Assembly (NCBI RefSeq): GCF_030540775.2
Contig: NZ_CP141266.1
Coordinates: 523,501-587,500, forward strand
Length of the DNA: 64,000 bases
DNA from: Flavivirga abyssicola
GTDB lineage: Bacteria; Bacteroidota; Bacteroidia; Flavobacteriales; Flavobacteriaceae
Direction: 5' to 3'
Positions 36,584-44,161 of the stretch are shown here, piece after piece; the stretch's first letter is position 1; each line of letters begins with the position of its first letter. A program made the position numbers and the translations under genes. The notes beneath the pieces are model-generated. The model had not been told where the DNA came from, searched no databases, and worked only from the letters and a program-made list of their open reading frames with translations.

Positions 36584-37180
36584 TTGGATTTTAACAATAA
36601 TAAATACTTGTCGGCAAGGTTAAAATTAGGGGATGAAAAGGCCTATGATTTTTTAATGGATGTGTATTATAAAAAGCTATGTTCCTATGCGCGTTCTTTA
36701 ACTAATGACAAAGAAAAAGCTGAAGATATTGTTCAAAACGTAATGGTGAACATTTGGAATTCCCGTAAAAAAATAGAGTATAATGTTTCAATAAATAGCT
36801 ATTTATATAAATCGGTTTATAATGAGTTTTTAAGTGAATTTCGAAAGAATGCAAAAGTTATTTATTTAGAAAAGAAATATTTAGAAGCTATTGATTTAGT
36901 TATGGAAGACAATGATTTGGATATTGATGTTTTAATGAATGTCGTAAACAAAGAAATAGATAAGCTACCATCTAAATGCAAAGAAGTATTTGTTTTGAAT
37001 AAGAGACAAGGCTTAACACATACTGAAATTTCCGAGCATTTAAATATTTCAATTAAAACTATTGAAGGCCATATGACTAGGGCTTTTAAAATTTTAAATG
37101 AAAAACTTAGTAAAAAAATGAAACCTATCCTTTTTTTGCTTTTTGGGTTTAAAGATGACTTGAATAAAGCAATACGTTAG
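36584..37180 (+). CDS. ECF sigma factor (FecI-like), TTG start
   Basis: About 198 residues. The frame opens at a TTG (36584) two codons after an in-frame TAG, and no ATG precedes the conserved region, so TTG is the likely start. Region 2 (LKLGDEKAYDFLMDVYYKKLCSYARSLT, EDIVQNVMVNIWNSRKKI) and region 4 (LPSKCKEVFVLNKRQGLTHTEISEHLNISIKTIEGHMTRAF) are intact. It should direct RNA polymerase to the PUL 2 promoter once released by FecR. Its location on the opposite strand from fecR means that sigma and anti-sigma are not translated from one message. The C-terminal KPILFLLFGFKDDLN is a hydrophobic tail of unclear meaning. Confidence 0.9.
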   Translation: MDFNNNKYLSARLKLGDEKAYDFLMDVYYKKLCSYARSLTNDKEKAEDIVQNVMVNIWNSRKKIEYNVSINSYLYKSVYNEFLSEFRKNAKVIYLEKKYLEAIDLVMEDNDLDIDVLMNVVNKEIDKLPSKCKEVFVLNKRQGLTHTEISEHLNISIKTIEGHMTRAFKILNEKLSKKMKPILFLLFGFKDDLNKAIR

Positions 37181-37313
37181 ATCATTAAATGTTACATGCC
37201 ATATAGGAGTTTCAAAGAAAACAATTCCATAAACAGCATTTTTCTATAACATTACTTTAACTCGATTTAATTTTTTTTATAAAAATAATATTAAGTCAAT
37301 GATTTTTAGTCGT

Positions 37314-37360
37314 TTGTCATTTCGACAGAGCGAAGTATGAGCGACGAGAAATCTCATAAG
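37314..37360. repeat. Short intergenic repeat, ATTTCGAC...GAGAAATCTCA type
   Basis: A member of a repeat family common between flavobacterial genes, containing GTCATTTCGAC, GCGAAG and GAGAAATCTCAT. Related pieces occur at 54650-54692, 59146-59176 and 59765-59812. Confidence 0.5.
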
Positions 37361-37381
37361 GAAGGGAACAATAAAAAACAC

Positions 37382-37560
37382 AAAAGAGGTCTAAAAAGTG
37401 TCATTCTGAATATTACCGAGAAACAAAATATATTTTGTTTCGAAGGTATCAGCGAAGCTGTGAAGAATCTCTTTTAAAATAAACAGCTCTGATTATGAGC
37501 GGAATAAGATTCTTCGCGTTGCTCTGAATGACAAAATTAATCACTTTTTAGACCTCTTTT
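37382..37560. repeat. 179-base palindromic element with perfect 19-base terminal inverted repeats
   Basis: The ends 37382-37400 and 37542-37560 are exact reverse complements (19 bases, starting AAAAGAGGTCT). Inside are further complementary pieces (TCATTCTGAA with CTCTGAATGA; GAAGAATCTC with AGATTCTTC). No open frame is inside. The structure is that of a miniature, non-coding mobile or hairpin-forming element. No clear target duplication is seen. Confidence 0.65.
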
Positions 37561-37608
37561 ATATCATACCATTTCATATGAGAACTGGTATAAAATAAAT
37601 TTCTTTAA

Positions 37609-37778
37609 CTAACGTGAATCTTGGATAAGAAAATTTATGTCAGTTAGAGTGATTTTTGCAAAAAATCGTATCGAAAATAAATAAATTTTCGACAAAAGAA
37701 GCTTCTCGATACATCCCGAAGCAAGTTCGGGACACTCGAAGTGACATCTTGAACTCTCAAACAAGATTCACGTTAACT
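37609..37778. repeat. Second palindromic element, adjoining the trxB stop
   Basis: Ends 37609-37623 and 37762-37776 form a 15-base inverted repeat (TAACGTGAATCTTG core, one mismatch). The inside contains AAATTTTCGA and CATCCCGAAGCAAGTTCGGGA hairpins. It reaches the trxB stop codon, so it may serve as the trxB transcription terminator. Confidence 0.5.
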
Positions 37779-38757
37779 AGTTATAATTTGAAGTAGACAC
37801 TTCAAAATTAGAGTCTTTAGCTGCCAAATAACGTTCAGCATCTAAAGCTGCCATACAACCTGTCCCAGCTGCGGTAACCGCTTGTCTGTAAACATGATCT
37901 GCTGCATCACCAGATACAAATACACCTTCTATATTTGTTTTAGATGTTCCTGGTTTATTAATAATATACCCTGTTTCATCTAAATCTAAAAAGCCTTTAA
38001 AAATATCGGTATTGGGTTTATGTCCTATAGCCACAAAAAATCCTGTAGCAGGAATTTCATGTTTTTCATTCGTTTTATTATTAAAAACTCTTACGCCGGT
38101 TACCACTTGACCATCACCTAAAACCTCATCTGTTTCGGTATTGAAAAGAATCTCTATATTCTCTGTATTCTTAACTCTGGCAGCCATAATTTTAGATGCT
38201 CTAAACTCATCTCGTCTAACCAACATAGTAACTTTAGTACATAGTTTAGATAAATAATGAGCTTCTTCACATGCAGAATCTCCTGCTCCTACTATAACGA
38301 CTTCTTGATTTCTATAAAAGAATCCATCACATACAGCACATGCAGATACACCTCCACCCAATTTTAAATATTTCTGTTCAGAATCCAAACCTAAATATTT
38401 GGCTGAAGCTCCTGTAGAAATAATAACCGTATCACAATGAATTTCTTTGGTATCATTAACCCATACCTTATGCACATCTCCAGAAAAATCAACTTTTGTA
38501 ACCCAACCATCTCGCACATCTGTTTCAAAACGCTCTGCTTGCTTTTGCAATTCAATCATCATTTCTGGCCCGGTTATACCGTTAGGGTATCCTGGGAAAT
38601 TTTCAACTTCATTAGTTGTTGTTAATTGACCTCCAGGTTGCGTGCCTTGGTACAAAACAGGCGACATATTAGCCCTAGCTGCATAAATGGCTGCTGTATA
38701 ACCAGCAGGTCCCGAACCTATAATTAAGCATTTAATCTTTTCTATTGTATCAGACAT
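37777..38757 (-). CDS. trxB: Thioredoxin-disulfide reductase
   Basis: 326 residues, the standard length. FAD motif IIGSGPAGYTAAIYAARA near the N-terminus, QPGGQLTTTNEVENFPG, the redox pair in CAVCDG (Cys140 and Cys143), NADPH motif VVIVGAGDSACEEA, and the C-terminal FVSGDAADHVYRQAVTAAGTGC. It transfers electrons from NADPH to thioredoxin in the cytoplasm. It is a single-gene unit; a TACTTTTG -7 element lies at 38782-38789 on the minus strand, giving a leader of about 20 bases. It is a core gene and likely marks ancestral chromosome next to the mobile regions. Confidence 0.97.
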   Translation of the reverse strand: MSDTIEKIKCLIIGSGPAGYTAAIYAARANMSPVLYQGTQPGGQLTTTNEVENFPGYPNGITGPEMMIELQKQAERFETDVRDGWVTKVDFSGDVHKVWVNDTKEIHCDTVIISTGASAKYLGLDSEQKYLKLGGGVSACAVCDGFFYRNQEVVIVGAGDSACEEAHYLSKLCTKVTMLVRRDEFRASKIMAARVKNTENIEILFNTETDEVLGDGQVVTGVRVFNNKTNEKHEIPATGFFVAIGHKPNTDIFKGFLDLDETGYIINKPGTSKTNIEGVFVSGDAADHVYRQAVTAAGTGCMAALDAERYLAAKDSNFEVSTSNYN

Positions 38758-38781
38758 AATCTTTGTTAATTTTAATCAAAG

Positions 38782-38789
38782 CAAAAGTA
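38782..38789 (-). promoter_or_regulatory. -7 promoter element of trxB (TACTTTTG)
   Basis: On the minus strand TACTTTTG fits TAnnTTTG and ends about 25 bases before the trxB ATG. No clear -33 element was found at the usual distance. Confidence 0.4.
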
Positions 38790-39729
38790 GAATATTTGAT
38801 TAAATCCTTACATATATTTTATCAACAGTTTTTATGAAAAGATAGAATTTGATTATAAGAGCGCTTATTACTACAAAAAAACTTGTTGTGAGTCAAATAA
38901 GTTTGCTTCCCCCAGAACTGCCAAAAAAGACAGTTCTGACTTATCCGAAGAAGCCCTATATCATTGGAAGCCCTAACGCAAAACGTCGAGGCATTCTTTA
39001 TATTAACGAGCTTTTAAATATACATTTTTCAATGGTCATATTTAACATTATGTTCATAAAAGCAATAAAGAATTTCTTGAAACGAACTATCCTCAAGGCA
39101 GGGCTATAGAAGTATTTCGCTCGTTTCATACCCAATCAAGTTGCCCACAAGGCTTGACCTTTGGATCAAAAACGAAATTCTGTTATTTAGATTCCCGTTC
39201 CTGTCTGCCATGCCTTTGGATTGGTAAACCGACAGCTACAATGTACCCACATCTTAAAAAAATCATTATTTACTTTTCTTTGCGCGTCCAAAGAAAAGTA
39301 ACAAACCTGCTCCTTTATATTCCTCTATTAACTTACGATAGGCTATCTGATATTTCTGAATTTTATTTATTTCTGTTTTAAGACCTTTTCCTGTTTGAAT
39401 CAAGCGATTCATATTTATTGTAATAACATCAATAGAGCCTGCTGCCCCTTGCTCCATGGGAATAACTAAACGTATTATAACTTATCTCATTTTTCTAAAA
39501 TTTGATGACGAAATTGAGGAAGCTGCTAAATAAAATTGTAATTAAAAATACGTTTTAAAACAACGTGTCCTAAAAAAATTGCTTGAAACTTTTTTACTCA
39601 GAAAATCCTACGGATTTTCCTCTGGTTCGTTCCATTTTTATTAAGTTAGTTGTTTAATTACAAATTACCCTTATACCAGCCATTGTGATTAAACAAACAG
39701 ATTACCCCGATTAAAAATTAGTATAAAAG
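38790..39729. other. About 940 bases without a supported gene; degenerate region
   Basis: Several open frames of 60-90 codons exist on both strands, but none has a recognisable family, start context or composition. The only structure is a perfect 12-base inverted repeat, TACTTTTCTTTG at 39271-39282 and its complement at 39289-39300. A minus-strand frame at 39266-39457 ending FFGRAKKSK runs through that repeat and could be the remnant of a gene. I treat the stretch as degraded intergenic DNA. Confidence 0.4.
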
Positions 39730-40305
39730 ATGGAGCTGAGCAAAATAGAAAATATAATAACTGGCATTAGAAAATATTATTCTGTATCAAATGATTCAAT
39801 TAACAAAATAGCCAACCTGCTTACTGAAAATCATTTGCCTAAGCATCATTTATTAACAAAGGCTGGCTGCATTGATAATTCTGTTTACTTTATCGAAAAA
39901 GGCTGCACTAGGACTTACTTTTTAGTTGACGGGAAAGAAATTACAAATTGGTTTAGCAAGGAAGGCGATATAACATTTTCTTCAGATGCTTTATATCATA
40001 GGGCAAAAGGCATTGATTTTGTTGAGCTATTAGAAGATTCAACTATATTTTCAATGCCAATTACAGCATTAAATCATCTATATGAAACTGATATTGATAT
40101 TGCAAATTGGTCTAGGGTAATTCATCAAGAAGTATTGCTAAAAATGCAAGCCTTGCGAATTGACCGATTATCCATATCATCAAAAGAACGTTACGAGAAT
40201 TTTCTTAATGAGAACCCTAATTTAATTAATCGTGTTAATCTGGGATATATTGCTTCATATTTAGGGATGACACAACAGCATTTAAGTACTATTCGTGCAA
40301 GTTGA
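39730..40305 (+). CDS. Crp/Fnr-family transcriptional regulator
   Basis: 191 residues. An N-terminal cyclic-nucleotide-binding-like beta roll (HHLLTKAGCIDNSVYFIEKGCTRTYFL, GKEITNWFSKEGDITFS) is followed by a dimer helix and a C-terminal helix-turn-helix (VNLGYIASYLGMTQQHLSTIRAS). The protein ends right after the recognition helix, as in many Bacteroidota members. The cAMP-specific residues are not evident, so the ligand is unknown. It precedes the acetyltransferase and HAD genes by 67 bases and may share a transcript with them. Confidence 0.85.
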   Translation: MELSKIENIITGIRKYYSVSNDSINKIANLLTENHLPKHHLLTKAGCIDNSVYFIEKGCTRTYFLVDGKEITNWFSKEGDITFSSDALYHRAKGIDFVELLEDSTIFSMPITALNHLYETDIDIANWSRVIHQEVLLKMQALRIDRLSISSKERYENFLNENPNLINRVNLGYIASYLGMTQQHLSTIRAS

Positions 40306-40372
40306 TATATTTTAAGATAGATGAAAAAAATGCCGCTATATTATACTTACTTTTATGATTAAATAATAGTAT

Positions 40373-40972
40373 ATGAAAACAGAATTACAAAAGTGTTTAA
40401 GCGGAGAAACTTTTAATACATCAAATGAAGAAATACAAAACTTTATTCATTCAGCTAGGAGACTTACCAAGATATATAATACAACTCCAAGCACTGATTC
40501 TAAAAAGAGACATGAGATATTAAGCGAATTGTTTGAAAAGAAAGGCGACAATGTAAATATTGATACCCCTTTTTATTGTGACTATGGCAGACATATCTCC
40601 ATTGGCAACAATGTGATTATTAATATCAATTGCACATTTGTTGACTGTAATAAAATTGAAATTGGAAACAATGTATTAATTGCATCAAATGTCCAAATCT
40701 ATACTGCTACGCACTCACCCGATGTTAATGAAAGGCTTATAGAAAACTGGAATTACGAATCTGGAACACCTTATTTTAAAACCTATGCATTACCTGTTAA
40801 AATAGAAGATAACGTCTGGATTGGCGGCGGCGTTATTATCTTATCAGGCGTTACCATAGGTAAAAACTCCGTTATTGGAGCAGGGAGTATTGTTACAAAA
40901 TCAATTCCTGAAGATTGTGTGGCAGTCGGAAACCCTTGTCGTGTGATTCGGAAAATCAATGAAAAAAAGTAA
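40373..40972 (+). CDS. Sugar O-acetyltransferase (maltose/galactoside acetyltransferase family)
   Basis: 199 residues. An N-terminal helical cap (FIHSARRLTKIYN...) and then left-handed beta-helix hexapeptide repeats: FYCDYGRHISIGNNVIIN, CNKIEIGNNVLIASNVQIYTATH and VWIGGGVIILSGVTIGKNSVIGAGS. The His in TATHSPDVNER matches the catalytic His of LacA/Maa/NodL enzymes, which move acetyl from acetyl-CoA to a sugar hydroxyl. The acceptor sugar is not readable. It is separated by only 5 bases from the HAD gene, so the two are likely one operon. Confidence 0.9.
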   Translation: MKTELQKCLSGETFNTSNEEIQNFIHSARRLTKIYNTTPSTDSKKRHEILSELFEKKGDNVNIDTPFYCDYGRHISIGNNVIININCTFVDCNKIEIGNNVLIASNVQIYTATHSPDVNERLIENWNYESGTPYFKTYALPVKIEDNVWIGGGVIILSGVTIGKNSVIGAGSIVTKSIPEDCVAVGNPCRVIRKINEKK

Positions 40973-40977
40973 AGATT

Positions 40978-41625
40978 ATGGAGAAGATTAAAGCTGTTAT
41001 TTTTGACCTCGATGGTACCATAGGAGATACAGTTCCATTATGCATTCTTGCTTTCAGGAAATCTATAGAAACCCTTATAAACAGATCTGTATCCGACGAA
41101 GAAATCATAGCAACCTTCGGACCTTCAGAAGAGGGAACAATAATGGCATTGGCTCCTAATCATTATGAACAAGGAGTTGCTGATTATTTGCGCTACTATA
41201 AGATGTTTCACGATATCTGTCCAAACCCATTTCATGGAATAAAAGAATTACTTGATAGTCTTAAAGAAAAAGGTGTTCGTATTGCAATGGTTACTGGTAA
41301 AGGTAAGTACAGTACAGAAATATCTTTGGATAAGTTTGAATTGAAGAATTATTTTGAAATAATAGAAACAGGACATCTTGAAGGAGGTAGAAAACCAGAA
41401 GGCATACAAACGGTGTTAGATAGTTTTAATGAACTATCCAATCATGAGGTAGTTTATGTTGGTGATGCTCCGAGTGATATTACTGCTAGCAAAGAGGTTG
41501 GAGTTCCTGTCATTGCAGCAGCATGGTCGGATACCGTCAAGCCTGAAAGACTTGCTGAATTAAAACCAGATGAATTATTTTGCAGCATAGATGCTTTTGC
41601 AAACTGGATAAATCTGAAGATTTAA
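40978..41625 (+). CDS. HAD-superfamily hydrolase (phosphoglycolate-phosphatase-like)
   Basis: 215 residues. HAD motifs in order: VIFDLDGTIGD (nucleophile Asp), MVTGKG (motif II Thr), a Lys near GRKPEGI and VVYVGDAPSDITASK (motif IV acids). A helical cap lies between motifs I and II. It should be a cytoplasmic phosphatase of small phosphorylated molecules. The specific substrate is unknown. It starts 5 bases after the acetyltransferase stop. Confidence 0.88.
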   Translation: MEKIKAVIFDLDGTIGDTVPLCILAFRKSIETLINRSVSDEEIIATFGPSEEGTIMALAPNHYEQGVADYLRYYKMFHDICPNPFHGIKELLDSLKEKGVRIAMVTGKGKYSTEISLDKFELKNYFEIIETGHLEGGRKPEGIQTVLDSFNELSNHEVVYVGDAPSDITASKEVGVPVIAAAWSDTVKPERLAELKPDELFCSIDAFANWINLKI

Positions 41626-41745
41626 TAGAAAGTACTACACACGACAAAGAACAGAGTTAAAAAAATGGGTGTTCTTTAGGTAACTGAAACCTAATCCAAT
41701 TATTTATTTGAGTTTTTTGTTTGAAACCAAACGCACAAAAAACAA

Positions 41746-41783
41746 AAAACACTGATAATCATACAATTAACAGTGTTTTGATT
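41746..41783 (+). terminator. Terminator after the HAD gene
   Basis: AAAACACTG (41746-41754) pairs with CAGTGTTTT (41771-41779) over a 16-base loop, with a T-rich run after it and an A run before it. It may work in both directions. Confidence 0.6.
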
Positions 41784-41797
41784 TTACCTATTTCTAG

Positions 41798-41816
41798 GTT
41801 CGTCGGGGTGGCAGGA
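41798..41816 (-). repeat. Fragment resembling a tRNA 3' end, possible attachment-site remnant
   Basis: GTTCGTCGGGGTGGCAGGAT matches the reverse complement of the acceptor and 3' T-stem of common Bacteroidota tRNA genes. The match ends at GGAT, and the following bases do not continue as a T loop. Integrases often recombine at tRNA 3' ends and leave such fragments. The partner site is not in the window. Confidence 0.4.
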
Positions 41817-41993
41817 TGATAGTTAAACTGCCACTATGCAGTAATATCAATACTTTACAAAATAGACCAAAAAGTGTTAACCGAATCGTGAACCTATCTG
41901 TTAGATTGAAATAGTATTTTTTATCTGAACGTCTCTACACAAATTTACAATTTTAGTAACATTAATACTAGATAAAACAAATCAAATATTATG
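41817..41993. other. Spacer after the tRNA-like fragment
   Basis: About 180 bases with no gene. Together with the terminator and fragment before it, this makes a 368-base gene-free stretch between the HAD gene and the small leftward gene. Confidence 0.35.
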
Positions 41994-42191
41994 CTAAAAT
42001 GTTAAATATTGACACACAATTTCTTCTTTAATTCCTGTGTATTCTGAGAACTCATCTACTGTTATAAACTGATGCGACTCTTTGTCTAATGACTCTTTTA
42101 TAGTTTGAAGTAGTTTTCGACCATAGCGCTCGCTCCTACCTGTGATAAGTTGGATGTCTTTTGGATATATACAGGCTCTAATAGTATTCAT
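41994..42191 (-). CDS. Small basic protein, probable DNA-binding, of the DUF5675 cassette
   Basis: 65 residues. It looks like two helix-rich halves: an HTH-like DIQLITGRSERYGRKLLQTIKE and a second FITVDEFSEYTGIKEEIV, which resembles a MerR/excisionase-type helix pair. I recall similar short proteins in Bacteroidota genomes but no function. It is transcribed away from the following cassette, and its upstream region holds CTATAC repeats (42203-42229) that it may bind. Autoregulation is inference. Confidence 0.6.
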   Translation of the reverse strand: MNTIRACIYPKDIQLITGRSERYGRKLLQTIKESLDKESHQFITVDEFSEYTGIKEEIVCQYLTF

Positions 42192-42202
42192 TTAGGCTTT
42201 AT

Positions 42203-42240
42203 CTATACTTTATGTATAGTTAATCTATACTTAGTCTATA
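42203..42240. promoter_or_regulatory. CTATAC repeat cluster, candidate operator
   Basis: CTATAC-TTTAT-GTATAG is a perfect 6-base inverted repeat (42203-42219). Another CTATAC begins at 42224 and CTATAT at 42236. They lie 12 bases upstream of the small leftward gene, in the divergent region towards 42349. Confidence 0.4.
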
Positions 42241-42348
42241 TGTCAAATTTCGGAAAAAAATACTTGTCTCGGACGGAATGACTTCTTACTTTTTTATTTG
42301 AATACAAATCTAAGTTGTTTTGTTCTATTAATTTAAAAATGAACTATT

Positions 42349-43104
42349 ATGGCAAAACAAACTGGAATTATTAAACTTAAAGGAACTATCGGAGATATTT
42401 CCTTTTATAAAAGCACAGATGGCCACTTAGCAAGGTCGAAAGGTGGTGTTGACGGTAAACGTATCGCTAATGATCCTGCCTTCCAAAGAACTCGTGAAAA
42501 TGGTTCTGAATTTGGACGTGCTGGTAAAGGTGGTAAGGTTTTACGAAATGCAATTCGTATTCTTTTGCAGAATGCTAAAGACAAACGTGTGGTTAGCCGA
42601 TTGACTAAGGACTTATTGGCTATCGTAAAGACCGATGCTACCAATACAAGAGGCCTTAGAACTGTTCAAGATGGAACTTTAAGTTTGTTAGAGAACTTTG
42701 AATTCAATTTGAATGGGAAATTAGGCTCTACACTTTATGCGGCTTTTACTAAAGCCTTTGATCGCGCTTCTGGCGATGCTACTTTAGGTCTTGCAGCCTT
42801 TTCTCCAACCGTTAGAATTGCCGCACCTATTGGAACGACACACTTTAAAATAGTGATGGGTGCTTCAGAATTGGATTTTGTAAATGAAACCTCAACATTT
42901 GAAAATGATGAGACGGCTATTTTACCTTACACAGCTGCTAATACTGCTGCGATTGCTCTAACGGCTTCTTTAACGGCTAACTCTACGTTACCAGTAATTC
43001 AAGTCTTAGGTATTGAGTTCTATCAAGAGGTAAACGGACAAATGTACACGCTTAAGAACGGTACTTACAACGCCTTGGCTATTGTCACTATTGATACACC
43101 CTAA
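42349..43104 (+). CDS. Conserved protein of unknown function, first gene of the DUF5675 cassette
   Basis: 251 residues, no signal peptide. The N-terminus GIIKLKGTIGDISFYKSTDGHLARSKGG is basic and glycine-rich, followed by a helical, Arg/Lys-rich part up to about 125, and a beta- and Thr/Ala-rich C-terminal half (about 145-251). I recognise no characterised domain, though I recall similar proteins annotated as hypothetical in Bacteroidota. The layout of a basic arm, helical body and beta domain is compatible with a structural or assembly protein of phage origin, but nothing proves it. It is separated by 2 bases from the DUF5675 gene. Confidence 0.7.
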   Translation: MAKQTGIIKLKGTIGDISFYKSTDGHLARSKGGVDGKRIANDPAFQRTRENGSEFGRAGKGGKVLRNAIRILLQNAKDKRVVSRLTKDLLAIVKTDATNTRGLRTVQDGTLSLLENFEFNLNGKLGSTLYAAFTKAFDRASGDATLGLAAFSPTVRIAAPIGTTHFKIVMGASELDFVNETSTFENDETAILPYTAANTAAIALTASLTANSTLPVIQVLGIEFYQEVNGQMYTLKNGTYNALAIVTIDTP

Positions 43105-43106
43105 TT

Positions 43107-43502
43107 ATGGAGTTAATACTTAACAGAGCTTATTTTAAAGAGGGTACTAATGGTACTCTCTTTTGCGCTGATAAATTCTTATGTCATACCATTGAGTTAC
43201 CCTGGAGAGAAAACAAACGATCTATTTCTTGTATTCCTGAAGGGCGTTATAAAGTTGTTAGCAGATATTCGAAACGCTTTAAGAACCATCTTTGGATAAA
43301 AGGTGTTTCTAACAGGCGGTTAATTCTTATTCATCCTGCCAATGATGCACTAAAAGAGCTTGAAGGCTGTATTGCTCCAGTGACTTACCTGGGAGGCTTA
43401 GGTAAAGGTATTTATTCGCGAGATGCCATGCAAAAATTATTGTTTTTGGTCCATCAGGCTCAAGACAGAAAAAAAACTATTTTTTTAACTATTAAATCCT
43501 AA
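43107..43502 (+). CDS. DUF5675-family protein
   Basis: 131 residues. ELILNRAYFKEGTNGTLF, LCHTIELPWRENKRSISCIPEGRYKV, LILIHPANDALKELEGCIAP and IYSRDAMQKLLFLV fit DUF5675, a small conserved domain that I recall from Bacteroidota and their phages. The layout (an early ELPWRxN then IPEGxY, then HPAN and GC) recalls small peptidoglycan-acting folds with a His and a Cys, but the enzymatic role is unproven. It is the second gene in a tight cassette: 2 bases after the first gene and 4 bases before the next. Confidence 0.75.
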   Translation: MELILNRAYFKEGTNGTLFCADKFLCHTIELPWRENKRSISCIPEGRYKVVSRYSKRFKNHLWIKGVSNRRLILIHPANDALKELEGCIAPVTYLGGLGKGIYSRDAMQKLLFLVHQAQDRKKTIFLTIKS

Positions 43503-43506
43503 AATC

Positions 43507-43743
43507 ATGAATCTAGTAGAACGTTACAAAAAACCAACTCCGAAGTTTTTCAAAACTTTACGAAATATTGGCATTGCTCTAGCTGCTGCTGGAGGAGCTA
43601 TTATCGCTGCTCCTATTGCTATGCCCGCACTCGTAATTACTATTGCTACTTATATGACTGTTGCTGGTACTGTGGCTACCGCAGTAAGTCAGGCAGTTGT
43701 TATTGATGAAAGTAAAACGAATGCAGCTGAAGGTGGATCATAA
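43507..43743 (+). CDS. Small membrane protein with two hydrophobic segments (holin-like)
   Basis: 78 residues. A short basic head (ERYKKPTPKFFKTLRN) precedes two adjoining hydrophobic, Ala/Gly-rich segments (IGIALAAAGGAIIAAPIA and ALVITIATYMTVAGTVATA), ending in a polar tail. Such a pattern is seen in holins and other small membrane proteins. It begins 4 bases after the DUF5675 stop. The holin role is inferred from neighbours and topology only. Confidence 0.6.
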   Translation: MNLVERYKKPTPKFFKTLRNIGIALAAAGGAIIAAPIAMPALVITIATYMTVAGTVATAVSQAVVIDESKTNAAEGGS

Positions 43744-43744
43744 T

Positions 43745-43915
43745 ATGAAAGCAAGTGTGTTTGGAGGCACATTTTTTGCATCGATTGTTAATATTGGTGT
43801 AGAAGATCTTGTCACTACCTCCATACTTGCTTTTGTTGGTGCTGTTGTGAGTTTCTTCGTTTCAGTCATTTTAAAATTTCTATTTGAGAGGTTTAAAAAT
43901 AGACTCAAAAGATAA
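43745..43915 (+). CDS. Small membrane protein, last gene of the cassette
   Basis: 56 residues from the ATG at 43745, one base after the preceding stop. A longer frame from 43697 overlaps the preceding gene and is unlikely. A hydrophobic region (TTSILAFVGAVVSFFVSVILKFL) is followed by a basic tail (ERFKNRLKR). It may pair with the previous small membrane protein. A strong hairpin follows. Confidence 0.55.
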   Translation: MKASVFGGTFFASIVNIGVEDLVTTSILAFVGAVVSFFVSVILKFLFERFKNRLKR

Positions 43916-43971
43916 TTTTGAAACGACAAACCCATCAACATTAATTTTACAAAGAGAAACGAAAAAGCTTA

Positions 43972-44040
43972 AAAAAGGAAAGAGAAAGCAGAGAACACCA
44001 AGCACGCTAGTGCTTATCTTTGTTTTCTCTTTCCTTTTTA
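43972..44040 (+). terminator. Long hairpin terminator after the cassette
   Basis: AAAAAAGGAAAGAGAAAGCAGAGAAC pairs with its near complement in 44018-44040 (TTTGTTTTCTCTTTCCTTTTT), with an inner perfect AGCAC/GTGCT stem at the tip. The T-rich end makes it a rightward terminator. Confidence 0.75.
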
Positions 44041-44077
44041 ATATTAAAGTTCAAAAAATATTGAAACAAGGGTAATA

Positions 44078-44146
44078 TTTACCTCTACAATTTAAACGAG
44101 TGTAATTTTTTAGTATATTTACCTCTGTTTAAATTACAGGTGTAAT
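44078..44146 (+). promoter_or_regulatory. Two 29-base direct repeats upstream of fic, candidate operators
   Basis: Copies at 44078-44106 and 44118-44146 both begin TTTACCTCT and end TGTAAT, with TTTAAA in the middle, and are 40 bases apart. They directly precede the Fic gene start at 44162 and are partly palindromic (TTAC...GTGTAA). The binding protein is unknown. Confidence 0.4.
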
Positions 44147-44161
44147 CATTACTCTTATAAA

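Noticed and set aside
38849-39109. Open frame of 86 codons on the plus strand after trxB
   Set aside because: No family, no good start context, and the surrounding DNA is broken and repeat-like.
39266-39457. Minus-strand frame ending FFGRAKKSK
   Set aside because: It runs through a perfect inverted repeat and has no recognisable domain; possibly a gene remnant but not supportable.
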